Shown: positions 16,170 through 24,588 of the stretch, piece after piece | Layout of the letters: each line of letters begins with the position of its first letter | How positions within the stretch are numbered: the stretch's first letter is position 1 | DNA from: Alistipes sp. CHKCI003 | GTDB lineage: Bacteria; Bacteroidota; Bacteroidia; Bacteroidales; Rikenellaceae | Reading direction: 5' to 3' | NCBI RefSeq assembly: GCF_900021155.1 | Contig: NZ_FCNT01000054.1 | Location: 1 to 63,023 of the forward strand | DNA length: 63,023 nucleotides | The notes under the pieces: model-generated | What the model was told of the DNA's origin: nothing | The model's database searches: none | The model's input: the letters and a program-made list of their open reading frames with translations, nothing else | Made by a program: the position numbers and the translations under genes

Positions 16170-18163
16170 AGATCCAGTAAACTTAATTGTCTCTCAATTT
16201 CTTTCATCTGACGCTCAAGTTCATTGCGTCGTGTAACCCGGTCTTGGTATCGGATATCGTATAATTCTTGTAATGCTTCACGGATCAAATCTTCTCCAAT
16301 TGTATTGATAATATATTGAACGTCAGCGGTAGACCATTGCTTCTTGCTATTGTTATCCCCTTGCAATAAGGTGAGAAGCTCTTCTATTTTATTATTTGCA
16401 AATTCACCGACTAATCCATTTTCCAAAAAGAAACTGGTGCGTAACAAATCATGGATATTGGCACCGAAAGTCTTGAAATCGCATACTTCATTATCATTCT
16501 TACCATCTTTAAGAAACAAGACATTATCCTGGGGGATATCCGAAAGAATAAATGGGGAATGTGTTACAACTATGATATTAAAATGCTTGATTCTGTTAAA
16601 TTGACTTTTTTTCAAATAGTTGATTAGTTTGTCGATGAATTGTCTTTGGTATTCGGGGTGAAAATACAATTCGACCTCTTCCAAAACGATATTGACATAG
16701 TTATAATGGACACTCTCCACGTCATCGACAACTGAGTCCAGATTACGGACATGATAGAGAATCGTGCTCATGTAAAATAGGAATTGCCGTTCCCCGGAAC
16801 TCATTTTATCGAAATAGATTACTGCTCCGTCGCTTTTGGACAACTCGATCCGAATATCGAAAAACGACGGAGGCATGGAAACTTGCTCCTTGTGTATAGT
16901 ATTCAATCCTTCCAATATCTGCAAGTTTTTGGGCTCGTACCTAATATAATCTTCAGTGAGGTTCTGAAAATCCCGCCCGTCAGTTGCGTTTACATTATGC
17001 GTGACATAATCTATATATTTGAGAGTCTGTCTTATCTTAAATGTCACATGAGAAAAATCGTTTAAAAGCTTACGAACGAGATCTTTGATCCGAGATTCCT
17101 CCTCTTGGGAGCAATATTCCGAAAGATCCTTAACAGCAACATATTTCTGCCCGGTATAATTGGGATATGTCGCTACGATATGATATGTTTTTGCAACCAG
17201 ATATTTGTATGCCCCATTCAGAGATGGTATTCCGGACCGGATATTTTCACCGAGATAGGCTTTGAGAGTAATATTGAAGTAATCACGCCCCTTCTTTTTA
17301 ACGGAAACTCGCTTGACCAACTTCGTATCATATGTCTTCTTGTTCCGAACAAGGTTGTATGTATACTTTTCTTCAACACGGGATTGATTATAACTAAACG
17401 ATAAAGAACGATACTGATAATCGTCGATAAAATCACCGAACTGTTTCGTGTTGAAATAATAGAACAGATAAGCCAGACGGCTGTTGGTCAACAAAGTCTC
17501 TTTTCGAATATCCAGACGGCCTTCCCGACGAAAAGGATTGAGTACGACAGGAGTAAGATACCCATCGTTTTTATGGAACAGTGAGTTGATCCAAATCTTA
17601 TCCTTTCCAACACTTTCCTCCCCATAATCATCCACATTGTAGGAGTGGAATGAATAATTATTGACAATGGTAAAGAAAAATTGGCGTAACTGCTGTAAAG
17701 CCTTCTCCAACGGTGTTGTCTTCTCAATCTTATTTGGATGAACTCGTTTCCCGAAGGTGCCAATTATCCCCCAAAGAATACCTGCTTTCGATGTTTCGAT
17801 AAAATTCAGTTTGCCATCAATCTCAAAATAAAGAGCCGCGTTTACGTCTGAAACGGGGTATAACTGGCAGTCTTTATGTGCCTTGGCAGTAATATTGACG
17901 GCAAAATTATTTATTACGCGCAGCATAATCTCTACGATGGTGCTCTTACCGCAGCCATTTTTACCGACAATGGCGCTAATGCTGATCTTGGGATCGAAAA
18001 AATCATCGGGAAGTTTATAATCCGGGTTGCGAATCGGATACTTTGTGTCGGGATCTAAATGGTATTTCTGAGTAAAGAAATACCAATCTTCTTGAAGAAC
18101 CTTTCGGATATGCTTGGAACAATCCGGTAAAAGTTGAAGTGCAACAATAGAAAACGATTCCAT
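16166..18163 (-). CDS. ABC/SMC-like ATPase, Septu PtuA-like
   Basis: A protein of 665 residues from the ATG at 18163 (frame open to an ATG at 18205). The chosen start gives MESFSIVALQLLPDC, a natural first beta strand, and a weak TATCTTTA box lies between the two candidates. Motifs: Walker A AIVGKNGCGKST, signature-like KMSSGERQF, Walker B VNIVLEEVELYFHPE, and the H-loop VVTHSPFIL. A long insertion between Walker A and the signature and a coiled C-terminal tail follow the OLD/Septu ATPase pattern. It is translationally coupled to the HNH gene (4-nt overlap). Its likely role is phage sensing and control of the HNH nuclease. Confidence 0.82.
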   Translation of the reverse strand: MESFSIVALQLLPDCSKHIRKVLQEDWYFFTQKYHLDPDTKYPIRNPDYKLPDDFFDPKISISAIVGKNGCGKSTIVEIMLRVINNFAVNITAKAHKDCQLYPVSDVNAALYFEIDGKLNFIETSKAGILWGIIGTFGKRVHPNKIEKTTPLEKALQQLRQFFFTIVNNYSFHSYNVDDYGEESVGKDKIWINSLFHKNDGYLTPVVLNPFRREGRLDIRKETLLTNSRLAYLFYYFNTKQFGDFIDDYQYRSLSFSYNQSRVEEKYTYNLVRNKKTYDTKLVKRVSVKKKGRDYFNITLKAYLGENIRSGIPSLNGAYKYLVAKTYHIVATYPNYTGQKYVAVKDLSEYCSQEEESRIKDLVRKLLNDFSHVTFKIRQTLKYIDYVTHNVNATDGRDFQNLTEDYIRYEPKNLQILEGLNTIHKEQVSMPPSFFDIRIELSKSDGAVIYFDKMSSGERQFLFYMSTILYHVRNLDSVVDDVESVHYNYVNIVLEEVELYFHPEYQRQFIDKLINYLKKSQFNRIKHFNIIVVTHSPFILSDIPQDNVLFLKDGKNDNEVCDFKTFGANIHDLLRTSFFLENGLVGEFANNKIEELLTLLQGDNNSKKQWSTADVQYIINTIGEDLIREALQELYDIRYQDRVTRRNELERQMKEIERQLSLLDL

Positions 18164-18353
18164 AACGGGGAGTTTTATCTTATAAAGATAATAAATTCTT
18201 GACAAGAATCATAAATTTGAAACAAAGATTTGGCAGACCTTATGTGGAAATCTTCCAGTCCTAACCGACTTGAATTTAATAATATATCACCACATTGAAG
18301 GTTAAAATTCAAATAACTTTTTCATATCGAGACTTTTTTGTGTCTGGTGTGCG

Positions 18354-18384
18354 GGCGAAGGGCTGATTCGTTACGCCCTTCGCC
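18354..18384. repeat. perfect 10-bp hairpin
   Basis: GGCGAAGGGC (18354-18363) and GCCCTTCGCC (18375-18384) form a perfect stem with an 11-nt loop. No T-run follows on either strand, so it is not an obvious terminator. It lies in the 510-bp gene-free region between the Septu-like genes and the plus-strand accessory operon. Confidence 0.6.
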
Positions 18385-18444
18385 ACAGTTATTTTCTGCA
18401 CTTTTCATAACCTTTCTCCTCATTTATAAGCCGCCTTCACGAAC

Positions 18445-18638
18445 CCGGTGCGGATGGTATCCGGTTTCAGAAGCGAAGGTATTTACGGGCTGCACGCCCC
18501 TGCAAGATCAAGCCGCCGGGGCGGTTTTGCGAAAAATCTTCCTCTTTCCCTTCGGGCGAGCGTATTTCCCGCAAAAATCTTGACATGGGCTAAGCCCTTC
18601 TTTTTCATGCTCCTGAAACCAGATACCATCCACACCGG
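18445..18638. repeat. 194-bp segment bounded by 26-bp inverted repeats
   Basis: The segment CCGGTGCGGATGGTATC... at 18445-18470 is repeated in inverted orientation at 18613-18638 with two mismatches (24 of 26 matching). About 142 bp lie between, including a GCCGCCGGGGCGG hairpin and two AAAAATCTT copies. No open frame is convincing. I saw no target-site duplication at its ends, so a MITE is only one option; a regulatory RNA or attenuator for the operon starting at 18674 is another. The rest of 18164-18673 holds no gene. Confidence 0.5.
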
Positions 18639-18673
18639 CTCCGCTACGGCATAAAAAAAAAAGTCGAAAGGTT

Positions 18674-18925
18674 ATGAAAAGCACAGAAAATAAGAACAGG
18701 AAACCGAAAACCTCCAACCTTCCACTCTGCATGGGTGCGGGTTTGCGGGCAGGGCTGAAAATCGGGGCTGTCGCGCTGGGTTTTTATCTCTTCGGGAGCG
18801 GCTTTGTTTGGGTCGTTTTGGCCTTTCTGTTCTGCTATGACCTCCTGCGGGGTATCCTTTCCTGTCTTTTATCTCTCGTCGTTCTAATCGGCTTTTTCTC
18901 CTTTCTCTTTTCCCAAATCTTCTAA
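18674..18925 (+). CDS. small membrane protein
   Basis: An 83-residue protein with a basic N-terminus (KNRKPKTSN) and two to three hydrophobic segments covering about residues 25-83, including GFYLFGSGFVWVVLAFLFC and a Leu/Phe-rich C-terminus. It is probably an inner-membrane protein with the N-terminus inside. I do not recognise the family. It is the first gene of the plus-strand accessory operon, 13 bp before the next gene. Confidence 0.6.
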   Translation: MKSTENKNRKPKTSNLPLCMGAGLRAGLKIGAVALGFYLFGSGFVWVVLAFLFCYDLLRGILSCLLSLVVLIGFFSFLFSQIF

Positions 18926-18938
18926 ATCATTGAAAGTC

Positions 18939-19937
18939 ATGGCAAAATATTATTCATTATTCGGCGGTACGACCACCGACACCGAAATTCAAGTCGCAAA
19001 GGAAAACCAAATCGTCATTTCTGAAGGCCCCGGCGCAATGCGCGACCGACTTGTAATTTACAAGGTCGAACACGATGCCAACGGATATATGTATCATTTG
19101 GTAAACCTCGAAACGAAAGCGATCCGGCGTACCGACATCCTCCGGCCATACTCGCGGAAATTCGGTATCGGCATGTACTACACCGACGCGCCCGCGGAAT
19201 TTATGGACGCTTTCGAGGTTGCCGCCCTTGTTGCCGAAGCGGAGCAAAAAGCAAAGGACGAAGCCGACGCGAAAGCCCGTGCAAAGGCCGAACACGACCG
19301 GATCGCGGCAATCGGTGCGGAACGACTGCGCCGGATTATGCCCGATAACGTGCAGGGGGTCATCGTGGCCGAACTCAACGAAACGGAATACACAGACCCC
19401 TCCTACGAGTGCCGGGAAACCCGGAGCGTCCGCACCGTAATACTCGGCTTCTCGACCACCTCCCGCAACGGCTTCGGGGAACTGCGGAAAGCCGCCGCCA
19501 ACCTGCCCGAAACGGCGTATTTGGCCGAATATAACAAAGATTATGAACTCCGTTACTCCGGTTTCACGCTCGGCAAGAGCCCCTCTTATGGTTGGAGCAT
19601 CCACAAAATGACCCACTACACCCGCGAGGGATTTATCGACGCTCTGGCCTATATCGCCGGAGATGAGAATAATATCCGGCTCAGTAGCCCCAAGCCGGAG
19701 CGCACACCGGAACAAGAACAAGGGCAAACCACTGTTCAAGGCGATTTTATCCTCGTGAACTACTCCGAGAAAGCGATAGCCCTGTTCGGAGATACGAAGC
19801 CCATAAAGGACGCATTATCCGACCTCGGCGGACGGTTCAACGGGCGACTGACCTACCGCGGAGAGAAATGCGCCGGGTGGATCTTTCCCAAAGCGAAAGA
19901 AATGCAGGTGCGCGAGTTAATCGGCATGGCCGAATAA
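18939..19937 (+). CDS. conserved CTn accessory protein
   Basis: A protein of 332 residues from the ATG at 18939 (MAKYYSLFGG); an ATG at 18930 is in frame. The N-terminal region is followed by an Ala/Lys/Glu-rich coiled segment (about 95-130). The C-terminal 65 residues contain IALFGDTKPIKDALSDLGGRF and AGWIFPKAKE, a domain repeatedly seen at the end of proteins from Bacteroidales conjugative elements. Its function is unknown. Being in an operon with PcfJ/PcfK suggests a role in element biology, not host metabolism. Confidence 0.7.
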   Translation: MAKYYSLFGGTTTDTEIQVAKENQIVISEGPGAMRDRLVIYKVEHDANGYMYHLVNLETKAIRRTDILRPYSRKFGIGMYYTDAPAEFMDAFEVAALVAEAEQKAKDEADAKARAKAEHDRIAAIGAERLRRIMPDNVQGVIVAELNETEYTDPSYECRETRSVRTVILGFSTTSRNGFGELRKAAANLPETAYLAEYNKDYELRYSGFTLGKSPSYGWSIHKMTHYTREGFIDALAYIAGDENNIRLSSPKPERTPEQEQGQTTVQGDFILVNYSEKAIALFGDTKPIKDALSDLGGRFNGRLTYRGEKCAGWIFPKAKEMQVRELIGMAE

Positions 19938-19953
19938 TCCCGAAGTCCAATCC

Positions 19954-19974
19954 GGGGGCGGTAGCCCCGTCCCC
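19954..19974 (+). promoter_or_regulatory. intercistronic GC hairpin 1
   Basis: Stem GGGGGCGG (19954-19961) pairs with CCGTCCCC (19967-19974), including one G-T pair, with a 5-nt loop. It lies 33 nt before the next ATG. It is one of six similar hairpins in this operon; no T-run follows, so it is unlikely to be a terminator. Confidence 0.6.
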
Positions 19975-20007
19975 ACATAAACCAACGAATCATAAAAATC
20001 CGAAAAT

Positions 20008-20637
20008 ATGAAAACCATTTATCTGCAAAGACAAGGCTCGACCGACACGTTTAACACCCTCAATGCAATCAACACGGATTTAGGGTATTACATCGAGGTC
20101 AAAGCGTGGAGCGACAACCGCTACAACATTATCATCGTATCGACCCGTAAGCAGGACGACGATACCAAAAACAAACGGATAGAAATAACCGCCGTTTATC
20201 CCTCATTGTCCGACGCCTTCAGACGGGTGGAAAAAGAACTGCGGGAGGAATTATCCGAAGATGCGACCATTTCCGACACGATAGAAAAATACTGCCATAA
20301 CAGTCCCTCCTACAAAGGATTGGCAGACAAATATTTGGCGGTCTGTTTCTATGAGAAATCCACTGAAACGATACGCCTGTACCCCGAAAATTACTGCCTC
20401 GTCTCTTTCCGGCACAAGGGTACGAAAGACTACCTCCGAATGGACGGCGCAACGGCGGAATACCTGCCCATATTGGAAGAACAGGCCAAGCAATACGAAA
20501 AGGAGCAGAGTTGGACGTGCCACAAGGATAAATCCGAGGAGTTCAGACGCGAACGGTTCGCGTGGCTCATCGGGGAAGCACTCAAGAAAAAGGATTGCCA
20601 CCGCAAATTCTATCTAACCGACACGCTTATCAAGTAA
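20008..20637 (+). CDS. hypothetical CTn accessory protein
   Basis: A 209-residue protein of unknown family. The N-terminus (MKTIYLQRQGSTDTFN) leads into a beta-rich region, and the C-terminal third is charged and helical (EEFRRERFAWLIGEALKKK). There is no signal peptide, membrane helix or recognised motif. Flanked on both sides by the intercistronic hairpins, it belongs to the same transcript as its neighbours. Confidence 0.6.
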   Translation: MKTIYLQRQGSTDTFNTLNAINTDLGYYIEVKAWSDNRYNIIIVSTRKQDDDTKNKRIEITAVYPSLSDAFRRVEKELREELSEDATISDTIEKYCHNSPSYKGLADKYLAVCFYEKSTETIRLYPENYCLVSFRHKGTKDYLRMDGATAEYLPILEEQAKQYEKEQSWTCHKDKSEEFRRERFAWLIGEALKKKDCHRKFYLTDTLIK

Positions 20638-20663
20638 TCCGCAAAGACAGTAATCCAATCCGG

Positions 20664-20685
20664 GGGGGCGGTGGCCCCGATCCCC
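20664..20685 (+). promoter_or_regulatory. intercistronic GC hairpin 2
   Basis: GGGG...CGG (20664-20671) pairs with CCG-A-TCCCC (20677-20685), with one bulged A. It ends 18 nt before the next ATG at 20704. Same family as the hairpins at 19954 and 21179. Confidence 0.55.
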
Positions 20686-20703
20686 TGCAAAAAAACAACA
20701 GAT

Positions 20704-21168
20704 ATGACACTCAACGAATATATCACCCAAAGCGAACCGCAGGCTAATGCAAAAGTCATACTCCAAGAGGGCGAATATATCCAGCGTGATGCAATCAAAG
20801 TAGCCCCCTTTTCGGTTCATACGGCCGTCGATATTCCGGCTATTGCCAAACACTACGGCATTAAAGACAATTATATCCGAATCGGAACCGCCCGGCAGTT
20901 GTTTACACGACATCCCCAAACGGGCGAACTGCGCGGAAGCATGTTTTTCCTGCCCGACGATGCCCCGGAGCCGCCCGAACTCACCCAATTTCTCCGGTTC
21001 TTAAAGGCAAACGAAGTTTTTCTCAAACAATGGTGCGAAGCGCATCCCGTCCGGGGCGATTTACAGGAATGTAATGCCCGGTTTAGAACAGCATACGCCG
21101 AATATCTCAACAGCATAAGGAACACTTATGCCCTCACGGACGAAGACATTGATTTTTGGCTCTTTTGA
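20704..21168 (+). CDS. hypothetical CTn accessory protein
   Basis: A protein of 154 residues from the ATG at 20704; an earlier in-frame ATG at 20671 lies inside the hairpin and is unlikely. The sequence begins MTLNEYITQSEPQANAK. A region KHYGIKDNYIRIGTARQLF resembles an HTH-like or recognition segment, but I cannot name the family. It ends with two aromatic residues (DFWLF). Soluble, acidic and helical. Confidence 0.6.
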   Translation: MTLNEYITQSEPQANAKVILQEGEYIQRDAIKVAPFSVHTAVDIPAIAKHYGIKDNYIRIGTARQLFTRHPQTGELRGSMFFLPDDAPEPPELTQFLRFLKANEVFLKQWCEAHPVRGDLQECNARFRTAYAEYLNSIRNTYALTDEDIDFWLF

Positions 21169-21178
21169 ACATTCACCC

Positions 21179-21199
21179 GGGGACGGTAACCCCGTCCCC
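21179..21199 (+). promoter_or_regulatory. intercistronic GC hairpin 3
   Basis: Perfect 8-bp stem GGGGACGG (21179-21186) with CCGTCCCC (21192-21199), loop TAACC. The A-T and C-G pairs are conserved as pairs relative to hairpin 1, where G-T and C-G occupy the same positions. It ends 17 nt before the ATG at 21217. Confidence 0.65.
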
Positions 21200-21216
21200 C
21201 ATAAAAACAAACCATC

Positions 21217-21636
21217 ATGGCACAAGAGAATAAAGCGACCGATTATTTCAAACAGACGATCCAAAGCTATTTACAGCGCCGGGCGCAGGAGGACGAATTG
21301 TTCGCACTCCGGTACGCCAACCCCAAGAAAAACATCGACGACTGTATAACATTCATCCTCAATTATGTGAAGCAAAGCGGGTGCAACGGCTTCGCGGACG
21401 ATGAAATCTACTCGCTCGCCATGCACTACTACGACGAGGACGACATCGACATCGGCAAGCCCCTTACCAACTGCAAAGTCGTGGTAAATCATACGATTGT
21501 ACTGACCGAGGAAGAAAAGGCCGAAGCCCATGCAAAAGCCATGCAGCGGGCCACCGATGAAGCCTACCGGAAAATTACGCAGGGTAAGAACAAGACCAAG
21601 AAACCCGAAACAGCCACCCAATCATCACTATTTTAA
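21217..21636 (+). CDS. PcfK-like protein
   Basis: A 139-residue PcfK-family protein. Characteristic segments are NIDDCITFILNYVKQSGCNG, FADDEIYSLAMHYYDEDDI and NHTIVLTEEE, followed by a Lys-rich tail ending in QSSLF. PcfK is named after a gene of the enterococcal pCF10 conjugation cluster; its biochemical role is unknown. It sits 11 bp before PcfJ, the usual gene order in Bacteroidales elements, and the two are probably functionally linked. Confidence 0.85.
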   Translation: MAQENKATDYFKQTIQSYLQRRAQEDELFALRYANPKKNIDDCITFILNYVKQSGCNGFADDEIYSLAMHYYDEDDIDIGKPLTNCKVVVNHTIVLTEEEKAEAHAKAMQRATDEAYRKITQGKNKTKKPETATQSSLF

Positions 21637-21647
21637 TTCGATACACC

Positions 21648-22922
21648 ATGAAACCGAGAAATAAATTCCAGCAGAAAGCAGTCGAAGCAAGCAAGAAACT
21701 GCCACCGCTGACCCCGGCACAGGAACGCTGGGCCTACACCAAAGTTATCGAATCGGTAGGTCGGCGCACGAGAAAAGGTGTCGTTACCTGCCTCGACTGT
21801 GGCGAGGTGTTCCACAACGACACCAAACGGAAATATTGCACCTGCCCCGCCTGCCGCACACGACTGCGGATAGAGGACACCCGCAAGCAGAAATTCCAGC
21901 AAAGGGAATACGCCACCTATATAACCGCCTGCGACGGGATGCAGGTTATCCGGGTGTTTATGGTAAACTACTATGCCAAAGTCGGACGACCGCTGAACCG
22001 CTTTTGCCACGAAGTCATGCAACGTTGGATAGCCCCCGACGGCAAATACTGCACCCTCGCCCGGCGCCGGGTATGGGGAACGATGTATTACGACCAATGG
22101 ATTTATTTTTCTGATTTGGAACTACATGGAGAATCGTGGGTATATAATCAGATCGGTACGAATGACATTTACCCCCGTATGAAACTTATCCCCGAACTGA
22201 AACGAACGGGATATAAGGGCGGATTGTACGGTCAGACCCCTACGACCTTACTTTGTGTCCTGCTCTCGGATAACCGGGCGGAATCCCTGCTCAAAATGGG
22301 ACAGGACAGCCTATTACAACTGTATTTGGAAGATAGAGGTCGCAGATTCGACAAGTATTGGCCGAGTATCCGTATCGCCGTCCGCAACGACTATAAAATC
22401 ACGGATGCAACGACATGGTGCGACTATATAGACGCTTTGCGGACATTAGGTAAAGACCTGCACAGCCCCAAATACGTATGTCCCGCCGATCTTAAACGGG
22501 AACATGACCGCTGTATAGCCAAAATCGCCCGCAGGGAAGCCGAACGGGAAATAGCCGAAAACCTCTCCGCATATCTTCAGAAAGAGTGCGCCTACCATAG
22601 AGCCAAATCCAAATTCTTCAGCCTTATGTTCACTGACGGGCAAATCGCTGTCCGGGTGTTGGAGAGTGTGAAAGAAATCATCATGGAGGGTAAGGCCATG
22701 CACCATTGCGTCGGCACGAACGGATACTATAAAAAAGCCGATTCGCTCATCCTTTCGGCCACCATAGACGGCAAACGCATCGAAACCGTAGAGGTGTCCC
22801 TCTCCCAACTCAAAGTTATTCAAAGCCGGGGCGTATGTAACAAACAAACGGAGTACCACGACAAAATCGTGCGGCTCGTAAACGACAATATGCCCCTTAT
22901 CCAAAAGCGCATTGCCGCCTAA
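21648..22922 (+). CDS. PcfJ-like protein (copy 1)
   Basis: A 424-residue PcfJ-family protein. An N-terminal zinc ribbon is visible: VTCLDCGEVF and then CTCPACRTRL (Cys-x2-Cys twice). The C-terminal PcfJ signature is GKAMHHCVGTNGYY, then DSLILSATIDGKRIETVEVS and SRGVCNKQ. The family occurs on conjugative plasmids and transposons; a nucleic-acid-related role is suspected from the zinc ribbon, but no reaction is known. A diverged tandem paralogue follows immediately. Confidence 0.85.
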   Translation: MKPRNKFQQKAVEASKKLPPLTPAQERWAYTKVIESVGRRTRKGVVTCLDCGEVFHNDTKRKYCTCPACRTRLRIEDTRKQKFQQREYATYITACDGMQVIRVFMVNYYAKVGRPLNRFCHEVMQRWIAPDGKYCTLARRRVWGTMYYDQWIYFSDLELHGESWVYNQIGTNDIYPRMKLIPELKRTGYKGGLYGQTPTTLLCVLLSDNRAESLLKMGQDSLLQLYLEDRGRRFDKYWPSIRIAVRNDYKITDATTWCDYIDALRTLGKDLHSPKYVCPADLKREHDRCIAKIARREAEREIAENLSAYLQKECAYHRAKSKFFSLMFTDGQIAVRVLESVKEIIMEGKAMHHCVGTNGYYKKADSLILSATIDGKRIETVEVSLSQLKVIQSRGVCNKQTEYHDKIVRLVNDNMPLIQKRIAA

Positions 22923-22947
22923 TTCATCCACCCGAACTATCAAGATT

Positions 22948-24216
22948 ATGCAACCGAGAAATAGTTTTGAACAGCAAATAGAAGAGGCAGGGCGCACACT
23001 CCGTCCCATCTCCGCCCGGCAGATACGGTGGGCGTTCGACCGATGCTTCGTCCGCTACGGACGCAGGACGACAAAAGGCGTGATAACTTGCACCGAGTGC
23101 GGACACGCATGGACGGACAAGACGGCGCGGACGCATTGTATCTGCCCCGCGTGCCATACCCGGCTGACCATAGACGACAACCACCTGCGCCGGATTTACG
23201 ACACGGCGGACTACGCCCTGTTTATGACCGTCCGGGGCGGGATGCAGGTATTACGCTTCGTACATCTGACCTACTATGTCCGTATCGGAGAAAGGGCGAA
23301 ATACGTTCATTCCGAAGTCGTGCAGCGGTGGATCGCCCCGGACGGGCGATGCGCCACCCGTGCAAGACTCATAACGAACCGGCCTTTCTACAAAACGTGG
23401 AATTATACCACCTCGTTGGAACTGCGCCCCCATAAGCCGCTGTATAATATCCATCCCCGTTGTGTTCATCCCCAGCCGCAACTCCTGCCCGAACTGCGAA
23501 GAAGCGGTTACAACGGACAGTTTTACCACATATCCCCGCCGGAGATGTTCTGCGCCCTGCTGCGCGACAGCCGCGCCGAAACCCTGCTCAAAGCCGGACA
23601 GGTTACACTCTTGAAACACTTTGCCGAGAATCCCTGCACATTGGACGACTACTGGCCGAGTATCCGTATCGTTACCCGCAGCGGGTACGCAATTACCGAT
23701 GCGGGAATGTGGTGCGACTATATAGACTTATTGCGTTTTTTTAATAAGGATTTACGAAACGCCAAATATGTGTGCCCCGCAGACCTCAAAGCGGAGCACG
23801 ACCAATATGTAAGGCGGAAAATGGAATACTTACGCAAGCAGAAAGAGCAGGAACGCATACGGGAAGCGATGCGCCATGAGCAGGAATACCGGAACGCAAA
23901 AGGACATTTTTTCGGCCTCGACCTCACGGACGGCAAAATCCACGTCCGGGTCTTGGAGAGCATCGAGCAGTTCCGGCAGGAAGGCGAAGCCATGCACCAT
24001 TGCGTCTTTACCAACGAATATTACCGCCGGGACGATTCGCTGATCCTCTCGGCCTCGATAGACGGCCAACGGCTCGAAACGGTCGAGGTTTCGCTATCCC
24101 GATTGGAGGTGGCGCAGAGCCGGGGCGTATGCAACAAGGACAGTCCGTACCACAAGCAGATTATAAAACTCGTTCAGCACAATATGCACCTTATAGAAAA
24201 TCGACTGACAGCATAA
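22948..24216 (+). CDS. PcfJ-like protein (copy 2)
   Basis: A protein of 422 residues from the ATG at 22948 (the frame is open from 22912, overlapping copy 1). It has the same layout as its neighbour: zinc ribbon ITCTECGHAW and CICPACHTRL, central shared blocks such as DYWPSIRIVTRSGYAITDA, and C-terminal GEAMHHCVFTNEYYR, DSLILSASIDGQRLETVEVS and SRGVCNKD. Extensive similarity over the whole length shows tandem duplication with later divergence. The pair may form a heteromer or serve different partners; this is inference. Confidence 0.85.
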   Translation: MQPRNSFEQQIEEAGRTLRPISARQIRWAFDRCFVRYGRRTTKGVITCTECGHAWTDKTARTHCICPACHTRLTIDDNHLRRIYDTADYALFMTVRGGMQVLRFVHLTYYVRIGERAKYVHSEVVQRWIAPDGRCATRARLITNRPFYKTWNYTTSLELRPHKPLYNIHPRCVHPQPQLLPELRRSGYNGQFYHISPPEMFCALLRDSRAETLLKAGQVTLLKHFAENPCTLDDYWPSIRIVTRSGYAITDAGMWCDYIDLLRFFNKDLRNAKYVCPADLKAEHDQYVRRKMEYLRKQKEQERIREAMRHEQEYRNAKGHFFGLDLTDGKIHVRVLESIEQFRQEGEAMHHCVFTNEYYRRDDSLILSASIDGQRLETVEVSLSRLEVAQSRGVCNKDSPYHKQIIKLVQHNMHLIENRLTA

Positions 24217-24243
24217 TCCTAAATCTTTCAATAATTAGAATCG

Positions 24244-24261
24244 GGGCGGCGAAAGCCGCCC
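24244..24261 (+). promoter_or_regulatory. intercistronic GC hairpin 4 with GNRA tetraloop
   Basis: GGGCGGC (24244-24250), loop GAAA, GCCGCCC (24255-24261): a perfect 7-bp stem closed by a GNRA tetraloop, typical of a stable RNA structure. It ends 14 nt before the ATG at 24276. Confidence 0.65.
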
Positions 24262-24275
24262 ATAACACCCAAACC

Positions 24276-24530
24276 ATGAAAACAGACACGAATAACCAGA
24301 ACCCGACCTACGAAATCCGGCAGAACGGAAAAGCCGTACTCCGGTCGGATTGCGAGTTTTCGCTTCCGATGATTTTCAACAACCTTACGGGGCGAAATTT
24401 TGCAAAGAAATCGGAATATCACGATTATATCCGATTTATCGCTATCAAAGAAATGGGCTTTACCTACGGGGAAATAGAACTTGTCAAAAACGGAGAGGTC
24501 GTGGCCAAAGGATATATCACGAAGAAATAA
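24276..24530 (+). CDS. small hypothetical CTn protein
   Basis: An 84-residue protein from the ATG at 24276; the frame remains open upstream into the PcfJ gene, but the hairpin and neighbouring spacing favour this start. The N-terminus is polar (TDTNNQNPTYEIRQ); the rest suggests a small alpha/beta fold with SLPMIFNNLTGRNF and YGEIELVKNGEVVAKGY. No family recognised. Confidence 0.6.
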   Translation: MKTDTNNQNPTYEIRQNGKAVLRSDCEFSLPMIFNNLTGRNFAKKSEYHDYIRFIAIKEMGFTYGEIELVKNGEVVAKGYITKK

Positions 24531-24536
24531 AATCGG

Positions 24537-24552
24537 GGCGGCAAAAGCCGCC
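24537..24552 (+). promoter_or_regulatory. intercistronic GC hairpin 5
   Basis: GGCGGC (24537-24542), loop AAAA, GCCGCC (24547-24552). Preceded by AATCGG like hairpins 4 and 6. It lies 36 nt before the ATG at 24589. Confidence 0.6.
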
Positions 24553-24588
24553 GTTCAAACCTTTTATCAACCAAAAACAGACAAAACT

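Noticed and set aside
15180..18163. Retron effector module
   Set aside because: No reverse transcriptase or msr/msd-like RNA was seen on either side; treated as stand-alone Septu-like.
18338..18654. Short plus-strand frames between the Septu-like genes and the accessory operon
   Set aside because: They run through inverted repeats and have no protein-like features; treated as non-coding structure.
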